Assembly: GCA_001466705.2 (NCBI GenBank)
Contig: LATX02000046.1
Span: 930,001-994,000 of the forward strand
Direction: 5' to 3'
Length of the DNA stretch: 64,000 nucleotides
Source: Moniliophthora roreri
Lineage: Eukaryota > Basidiomycota > Agaricomycetes > Agaricales > Marasmiaceae
A program made the position numbers and the translations under genes. Positions 1 to 11,368 of this stretch are shown here, in pieces (positions within the stretch are counted from its first letter, which is position 1; every line of letters begins with the position of its first letter). The notes beneath the pieces are model-generated. The model did not search any database and had not been told where the DNA came from. It saw nothing but the letters and a program-made list of their open reading frames with translations.

Positions 1-2
1 TT

Positions 3-1346
3 GTAGGTAGAAGGCAGGAGAGATACTGCCCACCAATTACCAGAGTGTATGAGGTTGTTGTTCAGGTAGACACCTGCAAAAAGTACATAGCATTATAATA
101 GGGTTATAACCCTCATAATGCATTATGAGTTCCATTACCATTAGCAACCCTGTTATATGCCAAGTCAGATATGGTAACCTAGTTGTAATATACCATAATA
201 ATTACAAGTCCCATAATAATTATGATAAGTTGCAATGCCATTACAACCTAAAGACAATGTTACAACTACATTACAACCCTACTGGACAGTAAATAGATAC
301 CAAATCCTTATCAGAATCACTATTAAAATGTATTGAAGTGTATTTAGCTGTTATAATGTATTTTGACTATTCAGATCGGAGACAAAAAGAAATAAAAATC
401 CATTCATTGCAACCTCTGGTACCACTGTGCCACATAACTATAAACATACACAGTGCATTATACCCTTTTACTAAAAGACCTATCTCCAAAACATTTTATT
501 CTACCCACACTGGCTTATCATTTATTGATTAAAAATCAGTTTCATTATAAACATAAATAGGTGTATCTAATAATAAAGCCTTGTTACATTGTCATGTTGC
601 ATGGGTTTTTGTATGCTGTTGCACTAANTTTAGCTGTTATAATGTATTTTGACTATTTGGATCGGAGACAAAAAGAAATAAAAATCCATTCATTGCAACC
701 TCTGAGTCAAACCCACAACCTTATAGTAGATTAGTCAGCAGCCTGGTAGCTGCTGGGTGCTCAGAACCACTGTACCACTGTGCCACATAACTATAAACAC
801 ACACAGTGCATTATACCCTTTTACTAAAAGACCTATCTCCAAAACATTTTATTCTACCCACACTGGCTTATCATTTATTGATTAAAAATCAGTTTCATTA
901 TAAACATAAATAGGTGTATCTAATAATAAAGCCTTGTTACATTGTTATGTTGCATGGGTTTTTGTATGCTGTTGCACTAAGAACTTTACTTATATTTGAA
1001 ATTGTGTTATAATGTGCATGTACTGGGGTTTTAACTTGTTGTAATGACTCTATGTGGGTTGTAATGTGGTTGTAATGTGGCTATAATGTCAAATAATCCT
1101 TTCAGACAGTTGTAATGTAGTTGTAATGGGGTTGTAAGGCAGTTAAAATATTTCAATATATTGCAACTAGGCTACAATACACTTAAAATCTAGCTGGATT
1201 TATTATCATATGTTGTAACCTTTATAATCCCATTGTAAGGATATTATAATGTAACATACTTTTTGCAGGTGGTGATGCCGTGGAACGACAGGCTGCAGAC
1301 TTTCAGTGGATATACGATAGCAGTTGATCCTCTCCATTTTGGTTGA
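3..1346 (+). CDS. 3' end of an unrecognised host gene with a transposon-filled intron
   Basis: Two open segments, 3-65 and 1269-1346, join in frame if the GT at 66-67 and the AG at 1267-1268 are used as splice sites. The joined 46 residues run from the window edge to a TGA at 1344-1346 and include the stretch MPWNDRLQTFSGY. I do not recognise the family. The 1,203-bp intron would consist almost entirely of the inverted-repeat element at 72-1270, whose ends supply the polypyrimidine tract and the AG. The gene continues leftward out of the window. The frame match could be chance, because both coding pieces are short. Confidence 0.35.
343..980. repeat. Near-identical 285/352-bp segments on either side of N628
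   Basis: Segment 343-627 recurs as 629-980. The second copy is 67 bp longer, with an extra block from about 704 to 770. Copy 1 ends and copy 2 begins exactly at the N, so this is most simply two unmerged contig ends, possibly two haplotypes that differ by the 67-bp block. A genuine tandem duplication is less likely. Confidence 0.7.
700..790 (-). repeat. tRNA-like head of a SINE-like element
   Basis: On the minus strand this block has an A-box-like motif (near 769-780, TGGTACAGTGG) and a B-box-like motif (704-714, GGGTTTGACTC) about 55 bp apart, as in an RNA polymerase III internal promoter. The copy at 343-627 lacks most of this block. The sequence on both sides continues as AT-rich repeat. 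It does not fold into a clean cloverleaf, so I call it a tRNA-derived SINE head and not a tRNA gene. Confidence 0.35.
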
Positions 1347-4293
1347 ATGTGAACTACCTAGTATGTCGTCTCATCTTTACTTGTAGCCCCACAGCGTGGA
1401 TCCGGATAGTCGATAATATTCAATTCTGGTCTATAGTAATACTGTATCAAGAATGGACCTCGCACGGTTGACGCAGCATCTCGCGGAGCTAGCCCACTTG
1501 CATTCCGATCCTTGGATGCTGCAGGTTTTGGTAAAGTATAGGAAATAAAAGACCTCAAAAGTGCGAAGAATGTTGTTACTGTTGAGGAGAAACATAGGGC
1601 TCGATAATACACACATTTTACCGAGGATTAGGTGAGGATTTTGAACTTGAATGGTTCCGAAGGGATCAAGTCGTACATATTCACCTCAACATAGCTAAGG
1701 AAGGCTAGCTACACACGTTCAGTCCAATTGAAATACGAAGATATACATCATATCATACGTTCGTAGTAAAGAAGAATCGGTCATTAGCAACGAAGTAAAT
1801 GATATCATACAACAGTGAAACATGACAACGATAGGCCACACCTGCACACGGTTACATGGGGCTCTTTCTAACACTAATACCAATGTTCCCTTTATAATAC
1901 TCTGCATGGTACAGTACACTGCTCTCTACTATAGTGCCAATGGAGGTGAGTGGTTTTGAGGCAACAAGGGAAGTGATCGAGCTATCCTGAGGAAGAACAC
2001 CCTGCTGGAGCACCACCAAACAGAATACATCTATTGAAATTATTATATGGAGGGTCAAAGTGCTGAAGACTGAAAAAATGACTTCTTCAAGCTACTGATG
2101 TGCATTTGGTGACCCATCTAGATGAAGACTGGGGAAAGGGACATGAATGAACATCCAAGGTGGATGCAAATGGTGTATTGGTGCTGATAGCATGTGCAGA
2201 ATTATGCCTGTGTAACAAAGCATCCAACGTCTGTGAATCTTCATGGCCAGTGGGAAACAAGAGTCGCTAACAAAGGTGAAAATAGTATATACCACATATT
2301 CCCAGGCTTCGAGTATCTGTGGTATGAGGACCTATCACATAGTGGACAGTGACAATTGAAAAAAAAAGGCACCACCCAAGTATGAAGGGACGAGAATACG
2401 AGAAAAAAGGACTATGTACTCCAATCCTAATCACAACTATGACGATACCATCCCAGAAGCTATGGCTGTCCGAAACTCATATTCCCTTTCTGCACAATGC
2501 CTGTAGTTGTAAAAAAAATCATTTGGCTGGGGTTGTAGAGGCACTATGTGACAATGATAGACACCAAGCTGAATAGAGAATGAGTGATTATAAATTTTTC
2601 AATGGATCAGAACGCACCTGAGCATTGCATTTCAACATGTGTGACAATGACAACAATGAGGGCAGCCGGAACAATGATGAAGGCCGTGTGAACGACGGTT
2701 GTCGTGGCAGACCAGAGCTGAGTCTATTGATGCTGGCAGCAAGCTCTGATAGAAGGGCCATGTGGGACTTGATGGACTTGAGGACGATGGGAGCAAAGTT
2801 GTTGAAAGATCCCTGGAAGTAAATCCAGAGATGTTGAAGAGCCTTGGGACCTGCATGCTTTTCCCACAAATTGGCCAGCATCATCCAGTCGGATCATGCT
2901 TACTAATTTGTGGAAATACCCGGGAACCATAGGTAGAGTAGAAACATACGATCGGGCGGCAATTCATGTATCACCCACAATCTTCGACAGGTGGCATTTC
3001 CAAGACAGGTGGAAATCACAATGCAATGGAGGTTTGAGTCAGGAAATAAGAAGCAAAAGGGAGTGAAGACCTTGTTGCTACCTCATGTTCTGGTTGTGGA
3101 CAAGATGCTCACTGCTCAGACACAAGATCACTGCAAGATCACCTCTCTGTCTTTTCTGGGGTAGTTGATTCCAAACACCTTGGCAGGCCTCGGAAGTTGC
3201 ATACAAGGATACGACTCAACACGGAACAAAGATCAAGTGCCTCACTTGAGGTGCCCTGTGCAGAATCATTTGAATGATTCTGTGGGTCCACCATGTGTTC
3301 CTCCTCATTTCACCTCTGACAGACATTGTTAAGAAATCAGTTCTTTGCCAAGGACCTGAACAAAGGTTGTGAAGCCAGGATACAAGGAATACATGTCATA
3401 ATGAGGCATGTGGCCGCTACTTGTGAGATGTTGATTCTACTCTTTCAAAGTTCCACAGGCTGGGGTTGAAGAGAGGGGTGATGGAAGTTTAGTTTCAGTC
3501 ATAAATTGAATATGGTTACATCCATCCGAATGTCCCCAGAACCTATACAGTCTGCTTCGAACAAAGACCCATGCTCTCCGTTGTGATTTCTTAACCTCAC
3601 CAGCAGTGAACCATCTATACCAGCTCTATGACTCAGGATCGACATCATACGACAACAACCTTAAGGCATGGCAATTGTTTTGAAGAATGCAGGGTGGGAG
3701 CCAGCAAAACCCCAGTCTATCAGCCACAGTGAGCTGCCCTTGGCAAGCATGATATTGGAGGTTCAAGTCGCCATGATTGAAGGCTAATGACCAATTCATC
3801 TCGGAATCATCAAATGGAAAATGCATGTCGAGGGTACAGGTTTCTCCCCTGCCAATGAGAAATGTGAATTCATACAACTGCTGGAGACGTCTACCTGAGC
3901 CCAGACAAAGTTCTTTATCGTCAATTGCACAAAAAACCCCTTATAACACACCATCTTCTAAAGCCCATGCCCTATCTCTGTCATCTGGGATTTTGAGTGA
4001 ATCCAGTTGTTTAACATATAATCATAAACCACATGAAAAGATTGAGTCTATCCCAGCATTCATAAAGCATCACACTGTCAATGTGATCCATGACCAGCTA
4101 CAATTCAGTGGATAGATGAATGCGAGGGGTGGATATACTGGTGTTTTGCTGCATGTATTCTCATTTGCTTGGTGTAGAGTAACTAGTGGGAGTGAAGAGT
4201 GTGCATGTGCAGATGACATCCAGCTCCCTGACTCAGACCCACTATTGTTCTGATTTAGGACAATGGAGACTTGCCGCAGTGGGCCATCGGAGT
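1347..4293. other. Unassigned, probably host-derived sequence without a confident gene
   Basis: This is non-LTR sequence of moderate GC. The only reading frames of note are short and on the minus strand: 1852-2058, and 2588-2884 with a helical-looking stretch around NNFAPIVLKSIKSHMALLSE. The latter could be an exon, but I found no convincing splice partners and recognised no family. No RNA gene or repeat of other window elements is visible. Element A begins at 4299. Confidence 0.4.
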
Positions 4294-4298
4294 CTGAT

Positions 4299-4701
4299 TG
4301 TTATGTTACTTGTGCAGCAACGTCAACTCAACTACTTATGAAAAGTAATACCTCTTGCAAGTAGCTTCTCAAGTTCAAGTTCAAGTTCGTTTAGCGGATG
4401 CTAAAGTTCAGAGGTCCTTCAATCTGGCATTGACACAAGTATAGATTAACTAGGTCAAGCTGAGGACATAGAGTTCAGGCTTGAGCACTTAAATACAAGA
4501 CAACAGTTATTGAAAAGAAAACTAAAAGAAACTGAGAGAACATAAAAGAACCACTGAGTAATCATTCACAGGAAGGAATAAAGGGAAAAAGGAAGGCTCT
4601 GCCTAAGACAGATCAAAAGGAAGTAGAACATTGTCAAAGAAGAAAGATGGAAGATGCAGTCATTGGTTATTGAGCCCTGTGACACCAACATGTTCATAAC
4701 A
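4299..4701 (-). repeat. 3' LTR of element A
   Basis: This LTR is 403 bp and co-linear with 10294-10696. On plus it starts TGTTATGTTACTTG and ends CATAACA, and it is flanked outside by the CTGAT duplication. It contains the TATTTAAG box and the TCAGCTTGACCT motif (minus sense) used by all family 1 LTRs. Confidence 0.93.
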
Positions 4702-4742
4702 TTACCTCTGTTTCAAAGGTGAAACTCCAGTGACACCCTCAA

Positions 4743-5330
4743 TCAATCATTCCGGTTGTCCTTCGAATCTGTGGTTCCCCATTCTGCCCATTGATCTGCG
4801 TTCTTCCACCAATCCGTTTCCCATGGGTTCCCGTCCCAACACAGTCCCCAGGGTTTGGTACTGAGATTCTTGACTTTCCACTCACTTTCCCCTTTGTTTT
4901 TCGGCCATGGTTCCTCGAACCTCCATCTTTCCATGACTTCCATCCCACAGAATTGGTGTTTCAGGCTGAAGCATTGCCTGCAAACATAGTATTCAATGAA
5001 TTCATCGACAACATCTGGATGGTAGCACTTTAACATGCCTACCGGCCTTTGATCACCAGCTTTCGGTGCATAGCAACAAGGTGCTTCACATGTTTCCAGA
5101 GCTCCAGCCTGGTAGTCAACATCTTCCTTGACCTCAGGGGGATTCCATATCTTGAAATGATGATTGATCATTGTAGGTCTTGTTTGAAGAGAGGGGTTGT
5201 AAAATGAGGAGATGGGAATTGCATGGACAGGGATCAGATTGTAGGTGCACCGATTGTCTTCATTGAGGCGATGTGGAAGGGCTACATGTTGGTTTGGTGT
5301 GGCAGTATTCTGGGTGTTGGTGTTAGACAT
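4743..5330 (-). CDS. Third ORF of element A: cysteine-rich protein of unknown function
   Basis: This is an intact 196-codon ORF from the ATG at 5330-5328, lying between the pol stop (5363) and the 3' LTR, the position an env gene would take in an errantivirus. It has no signal peptide or membrane segment. A Cys cluster in the middle (CEAPCC, then VCRQC and FC about 40-60 residues on) suggests zinc binding, and the C-terminal third is rich in Trp, Glu and Lys. It is not recognisably related to the zinc-knuckle ORF3 of elements B-E. It is the only undamaged frame in element A. Function unknown. Confidence 0.6.
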   Translation of the reverse strand: MSNTNTQNTATPNQHVALPHRLNEDNRCTYNLIPVHAIPISSFYNPSLQTRPTMINHHFKIWNPPEVKEDVDYQAGALETCEAPCCYAPKAGDQRPVGMLKCYHPDVVDEFIEYYVCRQCFSLKHQFCGMEVMERWRFEEPWPKNKGESEWKVKNLSTKPWGLCWDGNPWETDWWKNADQWAEWGTTDSKDNRND

Positions 5331-5362
5331 AGTGTGTTCAAACAATAGAGAGGATGTGATGA

Positions 5363-8300
5363 TTAGACTGATGTGGGGATGGGGTCCTTTGGCTTCAGCT
5401 TGTGTCTCTTTATATAATCTTTATAGAGGTCCAAACAGTTGATCATCCCTTCTGTCTTGAACCATCGATTGTGAGAGGAGTCATACCCTGTGTATGACAT
5501 GAGGAATTCTTGGGGTCGCTTCTTGGGTCTATGTCCCACAATTGCTTCTACCTCATATTCTTCGAACCCTTCTATCAGATCTGGGGGTGGTTCTGTAAAG
5601 CTGGGTCCTTGGGCCTCAGTTTCTTTGAACGGTGTAAGAAGGGCGGCATGGAAGACAGGGTGAATTTTCCATTGGTGCAGCAGTTTCAGCTGATAGGTGA
5701 CAAGCCTCAGAACTTTGAGAATCTCGAAGGGTCCTTCTCGTTTCAGCGCTAATTTCTTTGTGGGGTATCCTATGGTTAGATTCTTTCCTTCCAACCACAC
5801 CTTCTGACCAATGCTATATGCTTCTAGATCCCTCTTTTCCCTTTGTAACATCTTTTGTCGTGCCAGCTCCAATAATCCTGTGGTTTCTTCTCTAACTCTC
5901 TTCAATTCTCGGAGTCACTCTTTGACTGATGGAATATTGGTTTGTTTGAACACTGTTGGGATTGCTCTTAGATGATAACCCATCATCATGAAGAAAGGGG
6001 AGTTCTTGAGTACTGAATGGGTTCGATTGTTATGTGCAAATTCAGCTAGGGGGAGATATTCTTTCCATTTCGTTTGCTCCTTGGTGCAGAAGACGCGGAG
6101 GTAAACTTCGATTTCCTGGTTAACCTGCTCTGTTTCTCTATCAGTCTGCAGATGGAAGGCCGTGCTCATTGAATGTTTAATTGAAAATTGTTTCCCCATT
6201 TCCTGAAAGACTTCTGCTGTGAATCTGGGGTCTTGGTCTGATATGATGCGGTCAGAGAGCCCAAACCTCTTGTACAAGTGTTGGATCAGCAATTCTGCTA
6301 TTTCTGTGGTGTCCGATTTCTTCGTGCACAGTGTAAAAATTACCCCCTTTATAGAAGAGTGGTCCACCACAACTAAAATAGAATCCATGCCATTGCATTC
6401 GGTTAGGTCGGTGATCAAATCTATTGTACATGTTTGGAAAGAGAGGGAGTTGGGTGAATGTTGTAATGGTTGGATAGGTGCTTTCATTGGATGAGTGTTA
6501 ACTTTGGATTGCTGACAGGGCACACAGCCATCTACAAAGCTCTTGATGAATTTCGCCATCCCTGGCCACCAGAAATCTCATTGAACTTGCTCAAGAGTGT
6601 TCCATTGTCCAGAGTGTCCTACCCCAGGTGTTTCATGTACCATCTGAACGACTCTTCGATGAAGTTCTATATTGTCTGGTACATAAATCCAATCCTTAAA
6701 AAGGAGTAGTCCATCGTGAATCTCCCAGTCCAAAAGCGCAGATTTGATTGGCAGCATGCCTTGTTGCAATAACTGTTCTAAGGCCGACTTATGAAAGTCG
6801 TCCAGGCCCAATTGTTCTGCAATTTCAGCTCCCAATTCTAAGTTGATGCCTTTGACAAAGAGATGATCGGGCAAGAGTATTACATCTTCATTGTCGTCAT
6901 CTTCTTGGCATCCTTCATGGTTTCATTGTGAAAGTGCATCAGCCTGCATCATTGACGATCTGGGTATGTGTACAAGGCTGAGGTCGAATTCTGATAGCAA
7001 CAGGCTCCACCATGCCTGCCTTCGATTAAGTTTCTGAGCCACATGGAAATACGTAAGGTTCTTGTGATTGGATAGGACCACAACCTTGTATTTTCCTCCC
7101 ATTAGATAATGTCGCCATTCCATCAGAGCTCTTGTTATGGCTAGCAGCTCTCGGTCATAAATTTTGTAATTTTGTTCTGATAGTGAGAAGGACTTCAACA
7201 GATAGCCACAGGGATGCCATTCCCCATCTGGTCCTTGTTGACAAAGTACTGCTCCTGTAGCCCATTTCGAAGCATCTGCTTCTATGACAAAAGGTTTGTC
7301 TGGATCCAGCATCAGAAGCACTGGTTTGGAAAGGAATTTCCTCTTGAGAACGTCAAACGCAATTTGACATTTTGGGGTCCATTCAAATTTTTGTGACTTC
7401 TTTGTAAGATCATGAAGTGGCTACACCAGTTGTGCATATTTCCCAATGAATTTTCAATAGAAGTTTCCAAACCCCAAAAAGGCTCATACTCCCTTGACCG
7501 TCCTTGAAGGTTTCCATTCGGCTATGCCAGCCAACTTTACCGGGTCCATGGCTATGTAATTCAGCTTGATTACCATTCCCAAAAATACGACCTGTTGCAC
7601 ATCAAATTCACATTTCTCTGGCTTGAAATACAAATTGTGCCTCCTGATTTGACGCATTAGCTGTTTGGTCCTCTCCCGATGTTCTCTCTTGTTCTTCGAG
7701 AGCAGAAGGATGTCGTCCATATAGACAACACACCACCCTTCATCAATGAAATCAGAGAGAATGTCATTCATAAAGGCTTGGAATGTCACAAGCGAGTTAC
7801 TGAGCCCAAAGAACATGACTGTCAGTTCAGATAGACCTCGATTTGTTTTGAAAGCTGCCTTCCATTGGTCTCTGTCTTTAATTCACACATTATTGTAGCT
7901 GTTTCTGAGGTCCAGTTTGGTGAAAACTTCCACTCCTTTCAGCTTATCGAGGAGATCTGATATCAGGGGTAGGGGGTAGGCATTCTTTATTGTCCCTTTG
8001 TTGAGTTCCCGATAATCCTGAGTGGGTCTTAAAATTCCTTTCTCCTTCTTCGCCATGAAAAAGAATGGAGAGGCCATTGGGGATTTGGACTTTCGAATGT
8101 AACCCTTCCGTAAATTCTCTTCCAGGAATTTGTCTTGCTCTTTTTGTTCATGGGGACTTAGAGGGTAGAGCTTGCAGTTTCAAGGTATGAAGTCTGTTTT
8201 CAATTCGATGGCATGATTGTAGGATCAGGAGGGTGGAAATCATTCTGCTTTTCCTTTCTCAAAATGGTCCTTGTATCCTTGGAGATAGGAAGGGATCAAG

Positions 8301-8866
8301 TTGTCTATCTCTCTTTTGACTTCCTGTTGTTGATGGGCCAATTCTTGAGAGGCAGTAATCTTCACTCCAAACAACACTTCCTTCAGAACATTGTCAAGAA
8401 CACCTCTAAACCTCTTGATCTGTATTCTCTTTTTAGGTACGAACTTTACTTCTCCCGTCTCCCAGTCGATTTGGGGGTTATGGTACCTAAGCCAAGGGAG
8501 TCCCAGAATTATCCTCTCATCTCCAATCCCAGATATCATGAAGTTTTCCCTGAACTCCTTTCCCACTATCTTGAACTCCAGTTCTAACACATGAGATATC
8601 CAAGTGGTTTTATTTGGTGTTCTGTCAACGTTGAATACCTTGATCTTTTCAGGGAGCAGAATCCATTTCTTCCCTAATCTTCTCGTTAAGGCCATGCTGA
8701 TGAACCTTCCTCCAGCTCTCAAATCCAGTAAGGCTTGTGTTTTGATGATTTCAGTTCCCACTTTGTACTGAAGAGGAATATGCATAGAATTTTGATCCAT
8801 CTTGGCTAATACAAAGTGTGAAATTGTTACAGGCAGTGGAGACATTGTCCTCTTCCACCGCTTCAA
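5363..8866 (-). pseudogene. Element A pol polyprotein (protease-RT-RNase H-integrase-chromodomain), broken
   Basis: Reading from 8866 downward: retropepsin region (8240-8866), in which the usual DSG active-site triplet reads DLRAGG, so the catalytic Ser-Gly is lost. RT follows (7484-8077) with YMDD at 7712-7723, then RNase H (6923-7321, EADASKW and DRELLA motifs), the integrase HHCC zinc domain (6480-6874, ending CVPCQQ), the integrase core (5915-6559) with the SDQDPRF block and a TDRETEQVN block holding the catalytic Glu, and a C-terminal chromodomain (about 5410-5600). It is entered from gag by a -1 shift at 8866-8872. At least six stops or frameshifts separate the segments. Confidence 0.88.
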
Positions 8867-10233
8867 AAACCCTCCAGCTCCATGAGGTCAATTAGAGAGT
8901 TCTTTTCTTCTTCTGGCTGATCATTTACTAGCGCCTTAATCTTGGTGTATTGCTCTTCTCTGGTTAGCTTCTTCAGCTCTTCCTTCTTCCTTTCGTCCTT
9001 CTTGGCATTATCCAGGCAGTCCTTGATCCAGTGTCTGGCTCGGCCACACTGGAAGCACAATCCTTTCACCATATATTCTTTTTAGTCCGTCTCCGAGATC
9101 TGTTTGATGGCTACTTCTTCCTTCTTTCGAAAACTTCATTTCAGCTTCCTTCCGTTGTCATCATCCCATGTTCTTCTGTATTCCATGGCTTTTTTGTAAC
9201 TTTCGTCAAAGATGATTGCTGCACTCATCCATTCCTTAATGGTAGTTGGGGCTCCTTCAGGTTGTGTCATAATTTTCAGGACCAGGCTCTTAGGCAGCCC
9301 TCATTTGAATGCTACAATCTGCGCTGTGTTGTTGTAGCCGGTTTGCTTGGCCAGGTAAGAGAATTAGTACGTGTATTCATCAGCTCTTTTCTTCATCTTC
9401 AGGTCTCAAAGCTTCAACTGAGCTTCCAAGGCAGTGTCAAGGGGTTCAAAGGACGTTTTAAAATCTTCCATAAAGTCCATCCACAAGACCTTCTCTGCTT
9501 CCAGGTCAAATGCAAGTAAAAGATCTGTTTTATCATTCTTCCAGAATTCTCCCGGCCCATCTGTCATATAAGAAAGGAGGAAGAGCTTCTTTGATCAATT
9601 GGTGGTGAATGCCTCCAGATTAAGAGCAATATACAACATCACTTCCCTAAGGAATTTCTTTGCGTCTTTTCAGCTTCCATCAAAAGCTCTCGGCAATGTG
9701 GCCTTGATCTCCTTTTTGGCCGTTACCATCTGTACTGGAATAGTGGCACTAATCATTGCTTCTTCTGCTAGGGGTTCTCCTTTGGGTCTACTTCCTGAAG
9801 GCTTCCTGTCTTCAGACATTTCTTCAATCTGGGGTTGTTTACTTGATCTGGGGCTGTTCTTTAATGTTTGTAAGAGACATTGAAAGGGGTCCGACTCCTC
9901 TGCTGAGGTTGAGGAGGTGTTCAATATATCCGGTTTGGGCTTCTTCGATGTAGAAGGAAATGTTTCTTCTTCGAAGCTGCTCTCTCCTGATCCAGTTAAA
10001 ATGGATGACAGGATCAAGGTTCTCCTTGTTTCGAGGTGCTCTTCTGGTGTCTCTGGTAGATTCGTTGGCAATGGCAATGGTGAGGGGGTCAGCAACTCCC
10101 TGCGGGATGCCCGGGTTAATGGTGCGATCGCTCGTCCACCTGGATTTGATATGGACTGGGTTAGTAACCTGCGCTGGCGCTCTTCAGCCTCTGCAATGTC
10201 TCATTCGATCTGGGATTCTGTCCATGGTGGCAT
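8863..10233 (-). pseudogene. Element A gag, broken
   Basis: The frame starts at the ATG at 10233-10231 (MPPWTESQ) and ends at the TGA at 8865-8863. It has a Pro/Ser/Glu-rich N-terminal part (9670-10095 open), a capsid-like middle with the YMTDGPGEFWKND block near 9560, and a CCHC zinc knuckle near 9020-9060 (C-FQ-C-GRAR-H-WIKD-C). About ten stops interrupt it. It packages element RNA in the virus-like particle in functional relatives, but this copy cannot make a full product. Confidence 0.85.
8866..8872 (-). promoter_or_regulatory. Putative -1 ribosomal frameshift site, element A
   Basis: The minus strand reads G GGT TTT followed at once by the gag stop TGA (8865-8863). GGGTTTT fits the X XXY YYZ slippery pattern, and pol continues open in the -1 frame. 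The same heptamer and stop arrangement occurs in B, C and D. Confidence 0.65.
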
Positions 10234-10279
10234 CTTGTTCTCCTGGTGAATGCCTAAACCTTGATAGGTCGGCAACCAA

Positions 10280-10291
10280 TCAGCTTGACCT
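10280..10291 (-). promoter_or_regulatory. Primer-binding site of element A, complementary to its own LTR
   Basis: Two bases inside the 5' LTR the minus strand reads AGGTCAAGCTGA, the exact reverse complement of TCAGCTTGACCT in the same LTR (10447-10458). No tRNA-type TGG is present at the LTR edge. Confidence 0.7.
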
Positions 10292-10293
10292 TG

Positions 10294-10696
10294 TGTTATG
10301 TTACTTGTGCAGCAACATCAACTCAACTACTTATGAAAGGTAATACCTCTCGCAAGTAGCTTCTCAAGTTCAAGTTCAAGTTTGTTTAGCGGATGCTAAA
10401 GCTCAGAGGTCCTTCAATCTGGTGTTGAGACAAGTATAGATTAACTAGGTCAAGCTGAGGACATAGAGTTCAGGCTTGAGTGCTTAAATACAAGATGACG
10501 GTTATTGAAAAGGAAACTAAAAGAAACTGAGAGAACATAAAAGAACAACTGAGTAATTATTCACAGGAAGGAATAGAGGGAAAAAGGAAGGCTCTGCCTA
10601 AGATGGATCAAAAGGAAGTGGAACATTGTCAAAGAAAAAAGATGGAAGATGCAGTCATCGGTTATCGAGCCCTGTGACACCAACGTGTTTGTAACA
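10294..10696 (-). repeat. 5' LTR of element A
   Basis: This 403-bp LTR matches 4299-4701 and is followed by the CTGAT duplication. In the element sense it carries TATTTAAG 32 bp upstream of TCAGCTTGACCT (10447-10458), which is the likely transcription start if the element self-primes as Tf1 does. Confidence 0.93.
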
Positions 10697-10774
10697 CTGA
10701 TAGCAAGTATGAGTCTGTTTTCTAGTGTTGTAACTTTCTGGGCTAACAAACAATGAGAGCAAGCAGAATGAACC

Positions 10775-11338
10775 TGTTACAGTTTTTCATTTTTATCAGA
10801 CATTTTCTCGTTTCCCCTTTCTTGTACTACCATTTCAGGCAGTTTAGTGCCCAACATTATGCTTCCCTTTGACATCTGGACTTATCCACATTCCCAGCTC
10901 CTCTTTGTCTTCTTCAATATTTATAACATCATCATGACTCCATTTTATTCCATTAGTTTCTATCTCCTTCCAATAACATCACTTACGATGTCATATTCCT
11001 TCCTTGTGACTTCATCGACAATCTACCATGTTCTATTGCTTTCTACTTGTTTAGCAAACAACGATGTCGACTCTGCAGTTTGTATCCAAACGAGTAGCTA
11101 CAAAGGATGTATAAGTAGATAGTCTGCTAGGTCTAAGCTCTTCAGCTTGACCTGGTTTAATCAACTTGTGTTTAGCCAACAAACGAACCCTCTGAACTCT
11201 AGCTTTTCTGAAGCTAGCTCTCTAACTTGTACCTTAACTCCTTTGAGAAGGAAACTTTCCTTTCTTGTTGGAGTTAACTCTGCATCACTACGTCAAGTGT
11301 TGTTGAGTTGTTGTCATTGCTGTGCAAGTAACGTAACA
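10775..11338 (+). repeat. 5' LTR of element B
   Basis: The LTR is 564 bp, starting TGTTACAG and ending ACGTAACA. It carries TATAAGTAG 32 bp upstream of TCAGCTTGACCT (11142-11153), and the primer site AGGTCAAGCTGA (11341-11352) lies 2 bp beyond its end. The last ~300 bp recur at 11983-12279 with about three substitutions. Confidence 0.88.
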
Positions 11339-11368
11339 AAAGGTCAAGCTGATCGTTGCCAACCTACC

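Larger units (their letters stand above)
72..1270. mobile_element. Non-autonomous DNA transposon with terminal inverted repeats (MITE-like, large)
   Basis: The left end (72 onward, ACCTGCAAAAAGTA...CATTATAAT) and the reverse complement of the right end (from 1270 backward) match over about 30 bp with a few differences. The subterminal regions carry repeated TTGTAATG-type motifs, in the ATTACAAC sense on the left (about 180-290) and the GTTGTAATG sense on the right (about 1035-1135). Subterminal repeats of this kind are typical transposase-binding arrays. There is no transposase ORF. I could not define a target duplication, because the palindromic CAGGT/ACCTG ends blur it. The interior holds the SINE-like duplicated segment. 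Confidence 0.5.
4299..10696 (-). mobile_element. Element A: full-length Ty3/Gypsy chromovirus (family 1)
   Basis: The element has two 403-bp LTRs and a perfect 5-bp target duplication, CTGAT at 4294-4298 and 10697-10701. LTRs begin TGTT and end AACA. Gene order on the minus strand is gag, protease, RT, RNase H, integrase, chromodomain, then a separate third ORF. Integrase followed by a chromodomain places it among chromoviruses. Coding regions carry many stops and frameshifts, so this copy is dead. Its 3' LTR is preceded by a purine tract ending GAGGTAA, as in the other family 1 copies. Confidence 0.93.

Noticed and set aside
343..980. CRISPR-like or satellite array
   Set aside because: There are only two copies, separated by an N, with no short regular repeats and spacers. 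It is a contig-end overlap in a eukaryotic genome.
1358..2295. Several 60-85-codon minus-strand frames
   Set aside because: Short, mutually overlapping and without motifs. Consistent with chance in this composition.
2588..2884. 98-codon minus-strand frame as a gene
   Set aside because: Somewhat protein-like in the middle, but no splice partners, motif or homologue recognised, and three overlapping frames are open here.
10280..10293. tRNA-primed PBS in family 1
   Set aside because: A tRNA primer site would start with TGG at the LTR edge. The bases here are CA or AA followed by AGGTCAAGCTGA, which matches the element's own LTR instead.
10847..11122. 91-codon frame in the LTR of element B
   Set aside because: AT-rich hydrophobic residues in LTR promoter sequence. 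Not kept in other family 1 LTRs.
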